A stretch of DNA of 64,000 nucleotides from Acanthaster planci. Taxonomy: Eukaryota; Echinodermata; Asteroidea; Valvatida; Acanthasteridae. This document shows positions 29,501 through 41,500 of this stretch, in pieces; within the stretch, counting starts at the first letter, position 1, and every line of letters starts with the position of its first letter. The notes beneath the pieces are model-generated. The model was given only the letters and a program-made list of their open reading frames with translations, searched no databases and had not been told where the DNA came from. The DNA is taken from the NCBI RefSeq assembly GCF_001949145.1, contig NW_019091384.1, positions 1,592,389-1,656,388 on the forward strand, read 5' to 3'. The position numbers and the translations under genes are program-made.

Positions 29501-32500
29501 GATTTTGGTAGTATTACTGCTTCGTGCTGTACTATTCAAATCCACCTTAAAAGTCATTGCCCAGAGTTACAGAGAACCATATAGTGGATACGTCAAGCGC
29601 ACAATTTTGTGTGTAAAAGGCATTCGTTTGCACTGCACTTCCTGGTTCAAAATGACATCACACTTCAAGTCTTCAATACTCTATACCGGTATTGGTAGTT
29701 TTAATGCTTAATGTACATGTACCGAAATGTGACGGTTTTAATGATCCTGTTCATTTTCCCTGTTTTACTCTCTGGGAGTTCAGTGATCTGTCAATATCTT
29801 TACCTTCCTTCGTTGGTGTCCTTTTCATAATTTTACCCAAGAACGATAAAAACCTTTGAAACCATCAGTGAAAAACGTGGTACATGTAGAGTGTACATGT
29901 AGCTACCAGTACCAGGGTACAGTGCCTGTCCTGTCTACACGTTTATTCCAGCCTTCTGCAAAGCAGACCTTAAGACCCATGGCATTTTGGTCGTAGACAC
30001 AGTCAGCAAAGCATTAATGCTGTCTCTTAATCTCAAATTCTTTGCACTTAGCAGCCCACATAGTCATGAATAATGTACCATGCCCCAGCTGTGGACAGAA
30101 AGCATTTGCTGAAATGATCAACTGCATCCTACATGTACTATGATCCCTACAGTTACACGCACATCATGTGTTGTACATATAGAGCATGCTATGGTAATTC
30201 AGACTAATGGATGTGACACACACAACATGAGGAAAACAGATTGGAGATTGTCTCAGTGATCATTATTAAGTGGCAGCGTGTTCCACAAATATGCACAAAC
30301 TTACACAGTGATAAAAAATATGGTACATGTACATGTAATCATCTCATAACAACTTTGTACATGTATTTATCAGGAAAAGTGGAATGATCCCTGACCACAG
30401 AGGTTACTTCACACAAAGGAGAGAAAGAAACAGAAACTGGTATCACTGGTTCACATGCAATGCGCATACTGTGCCGGTACACTGTACCTGAAAGTACTGT
30501 ACATGTACGTGTGCATTGTCTGTATTCATATTGTGCAGTTACAAATGTTTGTTGTGGAGTTTCTGTTCATTCCAAATCACAAAGTCATTCATTATGTTGC
30601 CGCTTGATCCATGGCATTTGAAACGAGGCATTTGAAATATTGAGCTAAAAGAGACATATGGGTAATTCTAGAAATTGGGGGTCCATTTTTTGTGTTCCTG
30701 TTACATCTTACATATGATTTTTTAAGTCTACAACACATTTTCTAATTTCTAAGAGTGATGAATTAATGCAAATTACCCACCAAGCAAACAGTAATAGTTT
30801 GAAAACAATTCCGGTGATATTCCAATGTCAAATAACAAAGGTCAGATATAACGGGGACACGGAAATGTCACACTTTTGGACCCCTAATTTCTGATATTAC
30901 CTATGCAAGGTGTGATAAATAGGTTAGAAACTTGTGTAGAATCCAGCGTGTCTACACTCAAACAATATTTCCTTCATTATTTCTTGCATGCAGTTTGGAT
31001 TGAGTTTCTTTTTTTGTTGACCACACAGGTATTAAAAGGAAATACATATAGTAAGTGGAGGTTTGAAATTCATATCCTTCATGTGTATAAAGCTAATACA
31101 TGTAACTCAAAATGGTCACTTTGGATAACACTGCTAATGTGTGTACATGAGGTTGTTAACCAATCAGAGGGCATATACTGGCACTCGTTACTGGGTTATA
31201 GGGACAACACATGTGTTGAAATATCAATGTTACTGGGGCCAGAAAGTTACAGGGGCCATTTTTGTCCCATCAGTTCAGTCCTGACTTTCCTAACAAAAGA
31301 AATATGCCTCCATAGTTAAAGCATTGAAGGCCTATCCACTGTTGGATGGAAGCAACCAGTATCAGTAGGAAAGAACTTAACATAAAACCTGTCCAGCTCG
31401 TAAACAAGGATTGAGTACAAACACATAGGTGCTTTCCCCTCCAGTAACAATTTGTACACTTGGTATTGGTCACTGTTTGTCGTGTTGGGCTTATCGATTT
31501 GTCCAAAAACAAATCCTAAATTCAAAACCTTTAAAAACAGAATGGCTGAGCAGCATTTTCAGTGAGGCAATTTATTTTAGCTACAAAAGCTTCAATAAAG
31601 AAAGCCACGAAAAGTTGCTCATGGCAAATGCCATATGTTATCAGTACAAGATGGTGTGAATTGACAAGGCAGAAATCACAGTCTAGAAAGTCATGCTCTC
31701 TTTGTTTTGTTTCTTGTTTGTTTTTTTGTTTTGCTTTATTTTGGGATTTTTGTTCTTGTTTACCCAGAACTTGGAGCTATCCCAAGATGCTCGATCAGCG
31801 CGGTCGTACCGAGATGAGCTTGACGTGTGGAAGGAGAAGGCATCCAAGGTGGAGAAGTACGAGAAGGAGATTGCCAGATACCGGGAAAAGCTCAACGAGC
31901 TAGAATATCTCAAGAGAAGAGTTGAGGTATACCAACTGCCCTACATACATGAAAATTGGCAGACACTTTAACTGAAAGGCAGATTACACATTCCTGTAAA
32001 AACACACTGCATTTCAAAAGCAGAAGATAGCATTTCCAAGAGACATTGACATTGTGATCATATTTCCTGCTAACTTGGCAAGACCCTGTTTATATCCTTG
32101 ATACTTGGCCGTCCAAATTTTAGTTATAAAAATACTGGGCCAGAATGGAATAAGCTGAATTTTAATCGTTGAATAATCAAAACAAATGAGCAAAATACAG
32201 TTCATTTGTAATCACTCACATGTCCCATGCATTAAGCTCCCCTCAGTCATTTAACTAGTTATTATTCCCATTGTTGAAGGACAAGGCACATTTCCTAAAT
32301 GGACATTACTTTTTAAAGTGGTCCCTGAACTTTTTCCTGGCAAAACTACTGTACATGTATGCCAACCCTCAGAGATAAGGAAGTGTCCTGTCTAAAATCC
32401 AACAAACAGAGCTGAGTGGTAACTGCTGTGCTGAAGGAAGCAGCTTCAACATTGTTTTTCCGGTGTCCCAAGTGTCAGATTGTCATCCTGAAATAAGAGA

Positions 32501-35500
32501 GTTAACAGACTAGCACATGTTTATTGTCCTGAGTTAGGTTTCACCAACTGTGTGTTTCAGCGATGAACAATGTTTAATGTCCTTTTTGATTAATGTACAT
32601 GGGTTTAATCTTCACTGGTAGTTGAGTTCACATCCTGTTTTTTCTAATGATTAAAATTTAAAACTCTTTAATTCATGGTCAGTTTTTTAGATAATGGTAT
32701 TCCCTCTCAACAGATATTTTATTCAATATTCTAAGGCCTCCCCTTTTAAAATACAATTTTCTTAAAGTCCTGGCTCACTTACCAGTAATTACTGCCAGTC
32801 AGAATTTTTAACCACATGATGCTGACAAAAAGAAATTATAACTTAGTGATGCTGGAGGAAACTATTACACATTATATACATGTACATGTATAAAAGAATA
32901 TTGAGAATGTACATGAGATGAAATGAGATATTGACTGACCACTGTTGACCACTGTCATTTTGCCAACCATGGTGGACAAATTTTCTTTCAAGCAAAACAA
33001 AAAATGGTGACAGAACATTTGCATACTGAGAAGTGCCCATGTATGATTAACACTAGTCACACGTGAAAGTAGGACATATTTGATTTTGTTCTCAGGACAG
33101 AAACTGTTTGCAACAGAATGGAAAAGTAAGGACATTGCATCTACCTTATTGCTGACTATTTTTTCGAACCCTATCTAGGAGCTCAGAGAGGACAACCAGC
33201 TTCTCCACGAGACCCGAGGCCTCCTGGAGGACCAGTTAGAGGCTGCCCAGCACAAGGTAGAGAAGGGGCGGGAAGCGGAGGGGGAGTGCCTGCGACTACG
33301 TGCCCAGCTTGAGGCCATGGAAGACGAGAGGGACTTGGACCGCACCAAGATCCAGGAGCTGGTGGCCGAGGTGTCCAAGCTGCAGCTGGACCACAAGCAG
33401 AGCCTGGACGAGTCAGCTTCACTCGGCGTTGAGCTAGAAAAAGCCAAGCACAGTTTGTCACCACGTTAGTACCCAAAAAATTCTGTCTTGGCCAACAGCT
33501 TATTGCCAGTAGGTCTTAACAGTAAAATCCAGGTTAAAAGATTATTATTGGTCAGGAATCATGAACAGTTGACTTAATCCTTTGATAGTCTATGTTTTGT
33601 TGTACTGGCTCAATTGTTTCCAGATTGTTGGAGATTTTCTAGTGTGATTAAGCACAATTTTATTTTAAGTCTCAGAATTAAAAAATGTACAGTGGCAATG
33701 CTCCTAGTGGGAAAGACAGCCACTAAAAACTATTAAATGAAATAAACTATATACTCAAACGAAGAAAAGATTATTGACCAAGTACATGGACATTCAATGA
33801 AATATACCAATAAATTATTCCAAAATTAGTATTTATAAAAAGTAAAACCCTCCTGTTGGGTTGAGTTGTGGAAAGAGGATTATCTAGACACCAGGCATTT
33901 CATTCATTCCATGCAAAAGTGATTACATTGTCTCCTGATGTAGTCAGACCATGGACCCCGAAAAGCAGAATGTGAAAAGTGGTGCATTTTTCTTGGCTGT
34001 GTGTGACTGTGATTGAAAGGCACCGAGCACATCACATACTAACAAGCTAATATGTCAAATGAAATGCTGAGAATAATGAGAAACTACAATTTCTTCACCT
34101 GTTGTGTCTTGTTAATTTGCAGTGGGGAACTCATTGTCTGCTGAATGTAATGAGTCAGCCTCTTCACGCATCTTGAGACTTGAGCGGGAGAATCAGCGTC
34201 TTCTCCAAGAGATCGAGAGTCTCAAAGATGTGGCTTCTCTGCAGAGCAACAGCCAGCTGCTTGAGATGGAAAAGGAGAACAAGAGACTGAGTCGCAAGGT
34301 GGAGATGCTGCAGCAGACGAGCAAGACGGACATCCAGAATTCCCTGGAGCTGGAGCAGGAGATTAACAGGCTGAAGCGAGAGAAACAGCAGCTGGACGAG
34401 ACCATCAACACCGTGAGGGAGAACACTGAGCGTCAGACCAAGGAGTGGTCCATGGAGAAGGGCCAGCTGGAGGAGACAGTGGAGAAACTGCGAGAGCGCA
34501 ACAAGAAGGACATTGACCAGCGAGTCCAGGACGTGGAGAAGGAGAACAAGAAGCTGGTGGAGGAGATGCGGGAGTCCCAGATGAAGATCTCCAAGCTGGA
34601 GTATGGAAGCAAGCAGCTGGATCGTTGCCAGGAGAAGCTGAAGGAGCACATGGCCAAAGTGGAAGCCCTGGAGCAGCAGAACACAGAGCTTGACTCGGAG
34701 CGGGACAAGCTGAGCAGAAATGTGCAGACGCTGAAGCTGATGTGTGAGAAATTTGACGAGGTGGAAAAGGCCAACTCGGTCCTGGTGATTGAGAAGCAGC
34801 GACTAGAGAAGTCGGTCGAGACGCTGCGGGCAAACTGCCAAAAACTGGAGCAGGTGGAGAGCGAAAATTTACAGCTGAGGGCGGAGACGCAGAAACTGCA
34901 CCGATCCTTAGAGACACTGCAGAATGCTGTGTCGCGTGCCTCCGAGCTGGAAGCAGATAAGGAGGAGTTAGACCGGAAGAACAGGCTCCTTCAAAAATCC
35001 CTAGATGCCCTCAAACCCACGCAGGACAAGGCCACCCACTTGGAGGTGGACAACATGAAACTGGAGTCAGAGAAGAAAAAGTTGGAAAGCACTGTCCAGC
35101 TCACCAAGGGCAAACTGGAAAAACTGGAGAGGGAAAATCAGGACTTGGAGAGTGAGATCGAGCAGCTCAAGAAGAATCTGGATGCTGCCGGCCTCATTGC
35201 CAAACGGGTAGAAGAGCTTGAAGCTGAACAGAAGACCTCAGAAACTGAGAAGATGGGCTTGGAGAAGGAGCGCAGTCAGCTGAGCAAGGAGAACAAGAGG
35301 CTGAAGCAGTCACTTGAGGCCAGAGAGCGGCTTGTCGACGAGGCCAATGCACGCGTCCACACCCTGGATCAAGAGAACAGACAGCTACAGAAGGCCATCA
35401 ACAAGAACAAGGAGGCCAGTGAGAAGCTGAAGGAGTTGGAGAAAGACAACAAGGAGTACCTGAAACAGGCCACAATTGACAAGAAGACTCTTGCAACCTT

Positions 35501-38500
35501 AAGAGAGGTAAGTCACATTCAAGTGGCCATTAAATATTTCATCTAAAATGATTGGTCTGTTGAAATTTCATATTTGTTTCCATTGGATCACAAAATTTGG
35601 GCCAGTCAAAGCTTTAGCTTTATGAACCTAAAAGAAAATCAAGTATTAATATATCCACACCATCTCATCCGTGAATGCAGCATCTGCCAGTTACATAATG
35701 AAGCAACCAGATTGCCGGATCTTGTCGATGACACCATCAACTTGCTGTCCACTAAGCTGCCATTCTAGATTTTTGATGGTTTTCACACAAACGGATGAAT
35801 GAACTATGTGTTAAATTGTTAAAGGTTTATTTTTACTATTGTATTTGGTTCGGATTCTTTTGAATGCAAAAAGCAACGTGAAACATACTTGGCAAGAAAG
35901 CCATTTATCAGTGAAAAGTAGTGCGTTTTTAATCATAATCTTCTGTGTATATGTGGCACAATCCCTTTTTGCTGTCATTTCACCATTACCAAATTGTCAG
36001 ACACTGTCACGCAAACCCTATAAAAAGGGCTTGAAATCTCATCCCTCTTTCTTTTGTAGGAGTTGGTCAATGAAAAGATTAAGGGGCAGCAACTGAGCAA
36101 CGATCTGGAGAAACTGAGCACAGAGCTGGACAAGATTGGACTGGACAAGAACAAACTCCTCCACGAAGAAGTCAGTCTAGATGAGACGTAAGTAAAAAAA
36201 ATAAAATCCTCTTATTTCCTTGCGCACTCGCTGACAAGTCAGTAAAAATGCCCTAATATCAAATGAGATTGAAACTGGGACAAGTTACTTTGACTTTTCC
36301 TTCTTTTCCCAGACGTTACAAGACTCTCCAGAATAAGATGGAGGATGCCTTCCAGAAGAACTTACAGATCAAAGAGGAGAGGATTGTTGCCTTGGAGACC
36401 AAGTAAGAACTTGATCAGTGAGCACTCATTCAATCCGTCAAAAGGCGCTTCTCCATATTTACTTTTTTGGGTGTGTTGCATACACAATGCGTTCATGCAG
36501 TTTTTTTCACGGACACAAAAATCAGCTCCATTAACATAACACACACATGCATTACATTCAGTCGTCAAAATCGCCCCGGGAGTGACTTTGAAGGATACGC
36601 AACGCTTGGCGCAAGTGGAAAGGCGCCGTAAGGGAGCTTGTCCAAAAGGTTGCAGTGATCACCACAATTTGGCTACATTGCCACATTGAGATGTGTAAGG
36701 GTATAGTTGTGATTCAAAGGGCATTTACTCTCGAACATAATTGCCAATTACATGCACACTGTCATTGAAGAAAAATATTTTAGGAAAATGGGACACTTCA
36801 GAAAATTTAGAACTGTGCAAAGTATTTGATGTGATTTGACAGCGAAAGATTTTTACTGTTTTAAATTTGAATACATGTCAAGGTGAAACTTAAACAAGGT
36901 CAGTTAAGAACTGACAGCGAACCGTCGATATAACTTAAGGTTAAAAGATTAAAAAAATTCAAAGGCAAGAGGAGAAACATTATAGAGTAGGGGCAGCGTC
37001 ATCTTAACCATAACCCCAATATGCTGGTTGTATTTTATTTATGGTTTTCTGGCAACAGTGTATTCACAAATAAACTTATGTCACTGTTGTAGATTGCAAG
37101 AATCAGCGAGTCAGAACCAGAAACTTGCTGAGGAGTTGAAGGGGAGAGGCATCCAAGAGGCACTGGTTCAGCGGCAGGAAGAGCAAAAGACCATGTCAAG
37201 CCCAGGGGATGCCAAAGTCAAGTAAGAGAGATTCATGCCTGCTTGATGAGAGGCTTTCTTGGGATGGGCCCTGTTAGTGGCAAATTCTGGCATTTACAAA
37301 AGATCTGCTCAAGTCGTGCAGGCTGTGATCTACCATTGTTTGGAAACATTGCTGACTTGAATCGTGACCCTTTATATGTAATCATGAATACCAAATGGCT
37401 GACTTGAGTTTCAANNNNNNNNNNNNNNNNNNNNNNNNNNNNNNNNNNNNNNNNNNNNNNNNNNNNNNNNNNNNNNNNNNNNNNNNNNNNNNNNNNNNNN
37501 NNNNNNNNNNNNNNNNNNNNNNNNNNNNNNNNNNNNNNNNNNNNNNNNNNNNNNNNNNNNNNNNNNNNNNNNNNNNNNNNNNNNNNNNNNNNNNNNNNNN
37601 NNNNNNNNNNNNNNNNNNNNNNNNNNNNNNNNNNNNNNNNNNNNNNNNNNNNNNNNNNNNNNNNNNNNNNNNNNNNNNNNNNNNNNNNNNNNNNNNNNNN
37701 NNNNNNNNNNNNNNNNNNNNNNNNNNNNNNNNNNNNNNNNNNNNNNNNNNNNNNNNNNNNNNNNNNNNNNNNNNNNNNNNNNNNNNNNNNNNNNNNNNNN
37801 NNNNNNNNNNNNNNNNNNNNNNNNNNNNNNNNNNNNNNNNNNNNNNNNNNNNNNNNNNNNNNNNNNNNNNNNNNNNNNNNNNNNNNNNNNNNNNNNNNNN
37901 NNNNNNNNNNNNNNNNNNNNNNNNNNNNNNNNNNNNNNNNNNNNNNNNNNNNNNNNNNNNNNNNNNNNNNNNNNNNNNNNNNNNNNNNNNNNNNNNNNNN
38001 NNNNNNNNNNNNNNNNNNNNNNNNNNNNNNNNNNNNNNNNNNNNNNNNNNNNNNNNNNNNNNNNNNNNNNNNNNNNNNNNNNNNNNNNNNNNNNNNNNNN
38101 NNNNNNNNNNNNNNNNNNNNNNNNNNNNNNNNNNNNNNNNNNNNNNNNNNNNNNNNNNNNNNNNNNNNNNNNNNNNNNNNNNNNNNNNNNNNNNNNNNNN
38201 NNNNNTCAGACACATCTTCCTTTACAATCAGTTCTATTCGTTTGTGAAGTAATTTACATAGCATCGTCCTTTAAACTAATATGCCTCAACTAAAGTGTGT
38301 CAGCGAAGTCAGCAAAGTGAAATGGAAATATCTGAAGTGGTATTGATTGATGTTTACTTCCTTTTGCAATTTTAGGAGAACAGACAGCGATCGTCTGCAC
38401 TCTAAGCAGATTATGCAAATGAAGGATCATCTTGTGGAGGTGGAACGATCAGTACGTATGACTGAAAGGGCCTAAATACATAGTTTTATCAGTTTACGTG

Positions 38501-41500
38501 ATTGTTTATTCTCAAATATTGATGTTAACAGGTATTTATCCAAATGTGCCCTTCAATTGTATAATGTTCATTACTTCTAAATAATCTCTTATGTTAATCA
38601 CATTTGATTGTTTGGCATGTCTTGGTCTGTGAATGGCATATAAGGCTTATCTTGTTCTTTGTTGATAATGCTCAAATTTTGTTCTAACTTTATAATTGTA
38701 GATGAGGCAAAATGTATTTGCTTCACAAATTGAATCAAGTCTTGTTGTCTCTAGAATGCCACCCTCCTTGCTGAGAACAACAGTCTCAAGTCCCAGCTCA
38801 CCAGTCTACAAAGCCAAGTGGACTCATTCCGCTCGGAGAACAAGGCTCTGCAGAACAAGGTGGAGTTGGTGCAGGAGAAGCAGATCTCCATGCAGTCGCA
38901 GCAGGCCAAGCTGCAGGTAGAGAACAGCACGCTGCAGTCACACAACGCCTCGCTGCAGTCACAGTACACTGCCATGCAGGCCAAGCTGACCTCACACGAG
39001 ACCGACTACGATAAGATGAAGGAGCGGCTGAATGAGCTGCTGACCAACTACGAGGCACTGCTGGCTGACCACGAGACACTGGTGCAGCTGCATGACACGC
39101 TGAGCAGTGAGTATGAGGCACTGACTGCCGAGCACAAGTCACTCAAGACAGTGCACAGAGAGATGAAGAGCGAGATTGGGGACCTGCGCAACCGTTGCCG
39201 GGATGCGGAGATGCAGTCCAAGGAGGTGGAACGGTTGCAGACGTCGGTACGGGAGGAGGAGAAGAAACTGAAGAAGATGCGAACGGACAATCTGTCCATG
39301 AGCTCTCTGCAGCTTGAGTTCAACTCGCTGTCGCACGCACACGTCAGACTCAACCAAGAGTATAAGGAAGTCGAGGAAGAACTCAAGAAACTAAAAGCTC
39401 AGCACAGGTACCTGCTGTACACAAAAAGAATATGTGACGTCAAATCAGATTTACTTGACACATTCTAATTGAAGTGAATATTGCCGCAAATGTTTCCTGA
39501 TGGAAAACATGCATCGCTTGTTTTTTCATGTGAAAGATGAACTCTAGCCTGTGTCTTAATCCCCTCAGACTCAAAGCACCCACTCACTGGCAGAAAAGAA
39601 GACAGACGGGGGGGGGGGAATTTCAACTTAGTGTATGGCATACTAGCCAGAAATTTGTCTCTCATGGTCAGCACTTTCCACGCCAAACGTGCGTGAACCT
39701 CTGTGCACATAGAGTGTGTTCCCATCAAAGGGAAGCCATCCCTGTATGAAAACATGCCATATCTAGTCCCTGCACCATCTACATAATAATGATGAGACAG
39801 TTTTGACAGTATCAAAGTTACATGCCTGCACAAGTTTCTGGTGCCCGTATTCGGTTGCTGCTTCTAGCCACGAGACTGTGTGAACGCTGATGTTTGTTAT
39901 ATTTTGTCATCACAATGCATTGTACTTTTTAACGTGAAGTTTTTGCATGATTAGAGATATTTACTTCTACACAAACAGTAAGTTGCCTTTTCTGCCTCCG
40001 TCTGACAGGAACCTTCAGTTGGACTATACCTCCTTACAGGGCTATCTGAATGAGATGAAAGACCAGTGTACATCAGCGGAGATGGAAATAGCAAAGCTCA
40101 CCCATCGTTGTGAGGTAGGCTTTGTTCCTTACAGGATCAATCATTGGTGCTGCATGATCATTTATGCGAGCTCGACGGAGGGGCATACATTCAGCGTACA
40201 GGACAGCAAAGTTGTATCTCCCTTTGTTGCAGTATTAATTATAACACTCTCCCATTGACTAGGGGCCTGTTTATTTCCCAAAGATCTGGATCGCGATCAG
40301 TGATCCGACATTGGTTCACTGACACCAGAAGCTGCCTAATGGATAGTGTGAACCGACTTTGGGATCACTGATTGCGATCCAGATCCATGTGAAACAAACA
40401 GTCCCTGAATGCAGGCACTTACCCCAGATGGCCAATATGAAAAAAGGAATGACTTTTGAGGACATACAATCGGTTTGCTCCCTTTGTGCGTCTCTCCATT
40501 GTAGTCAAGTAAAATATGTACACTGGTTTGTGAATGCATAGCATGGTGTAAACGTGAGTTTTATTTAGTTTGCAAAAACCAAAAGTGCCTTCGCTTGGCG
40601 CCACCTGTAGGGAGACACTGATTTTCTTATGTCTAGTTGAGGGGTACCTGAATCAGTCAGAATGTGTCAACACATAAATGAGCTAAAATACCTGTTTCCT
40701 GACTGGGTCCCAACACCCACCATGAATATCTTACTTTGTAGTTGAAACACAGTATGTTTAAATGCATACTCAAATGATAACAATGCATGCAGTTTAACCA
40801 AAGATTTGATGTGCAAATGATGATTTGTAATGGGGGATGGTGCTATTAGCTCTTTAGAGTTTCTTGTGTCTGCACTCAACTGAACTAAACACTGCCATTC
40901 AGACATTTGTCATGTAGCTGTCTCTGCCCTGTATTCTCACCATTGTCCAATAGATGCTGAACCAGCTGAACAGCAAGCTGGAAGAGGAGAACCAGAAACT
41001 CATGGAGCAGATGAGCCAGCTCCTTGCTCAGAACTCAGAGATGCTGGTGGAGGCCCTGGAAACTAAGGAGTATCATCATGAAGAGCAGCATGTCTTAGAG
41101 TGAGTATTGGCCGTTCAGGGAGCATTGGGCAAGGGTAGTGCTTGCACTTGCAAATCTCAGAGATGCTGATGGTCACCTTAACCCCTTAACGCCGGGAGAA
41201 GGTTACAGCCTCTGCTTTGTGTGAGGATTAGTGCATACCACACATACATTCTATTCATCATGAACCTGCGGTTTCAATGTGGGCCTGCTGCTGGATAGGG
41301 CTTTGCATACTGGGCATACCGCAGGCCAGCAGTCGCGGTCAAAAGAATCCCGGTTTTACGGGGTTAAAAACCATAGAATTCCACCATAAAAGCAATTTGT
41401 CTTAGAGTGAATATTAGTTGTTTGGATGGGTAGAAAGAGGATAGTGGTTGCTATTACGTCTGTAGATGTTGGTGGTTGCAACATTTCCTAGGGTAGGTAT

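Larger units (their letters stand above)
33465..37092 (+). other. CCDC88: CCDC88 introns F-G, G-H and I-J
   Basis: Introns of 658, 552 and 690 bp (33465-34122, 35508-36059, 36403-37092), separated by the exons listed individually. They are AT-rich and I recognise no element or extra exon in them. Confidence 0.65.

Noticed and set aside
34164-34917. Long minus-strand ORFs (161, 170 and 113 codons) opposite exon G
   Set aside because: Antisense shadows of a repetitive, GC-rich coiled-coil exon; the plus-strand frame has clear homology and these have none.
37233-38264. ORFs of 277-343 codons on both strands across the N run
   Set aside because: They consist almost entirely of undefined codons from the assembly gap.
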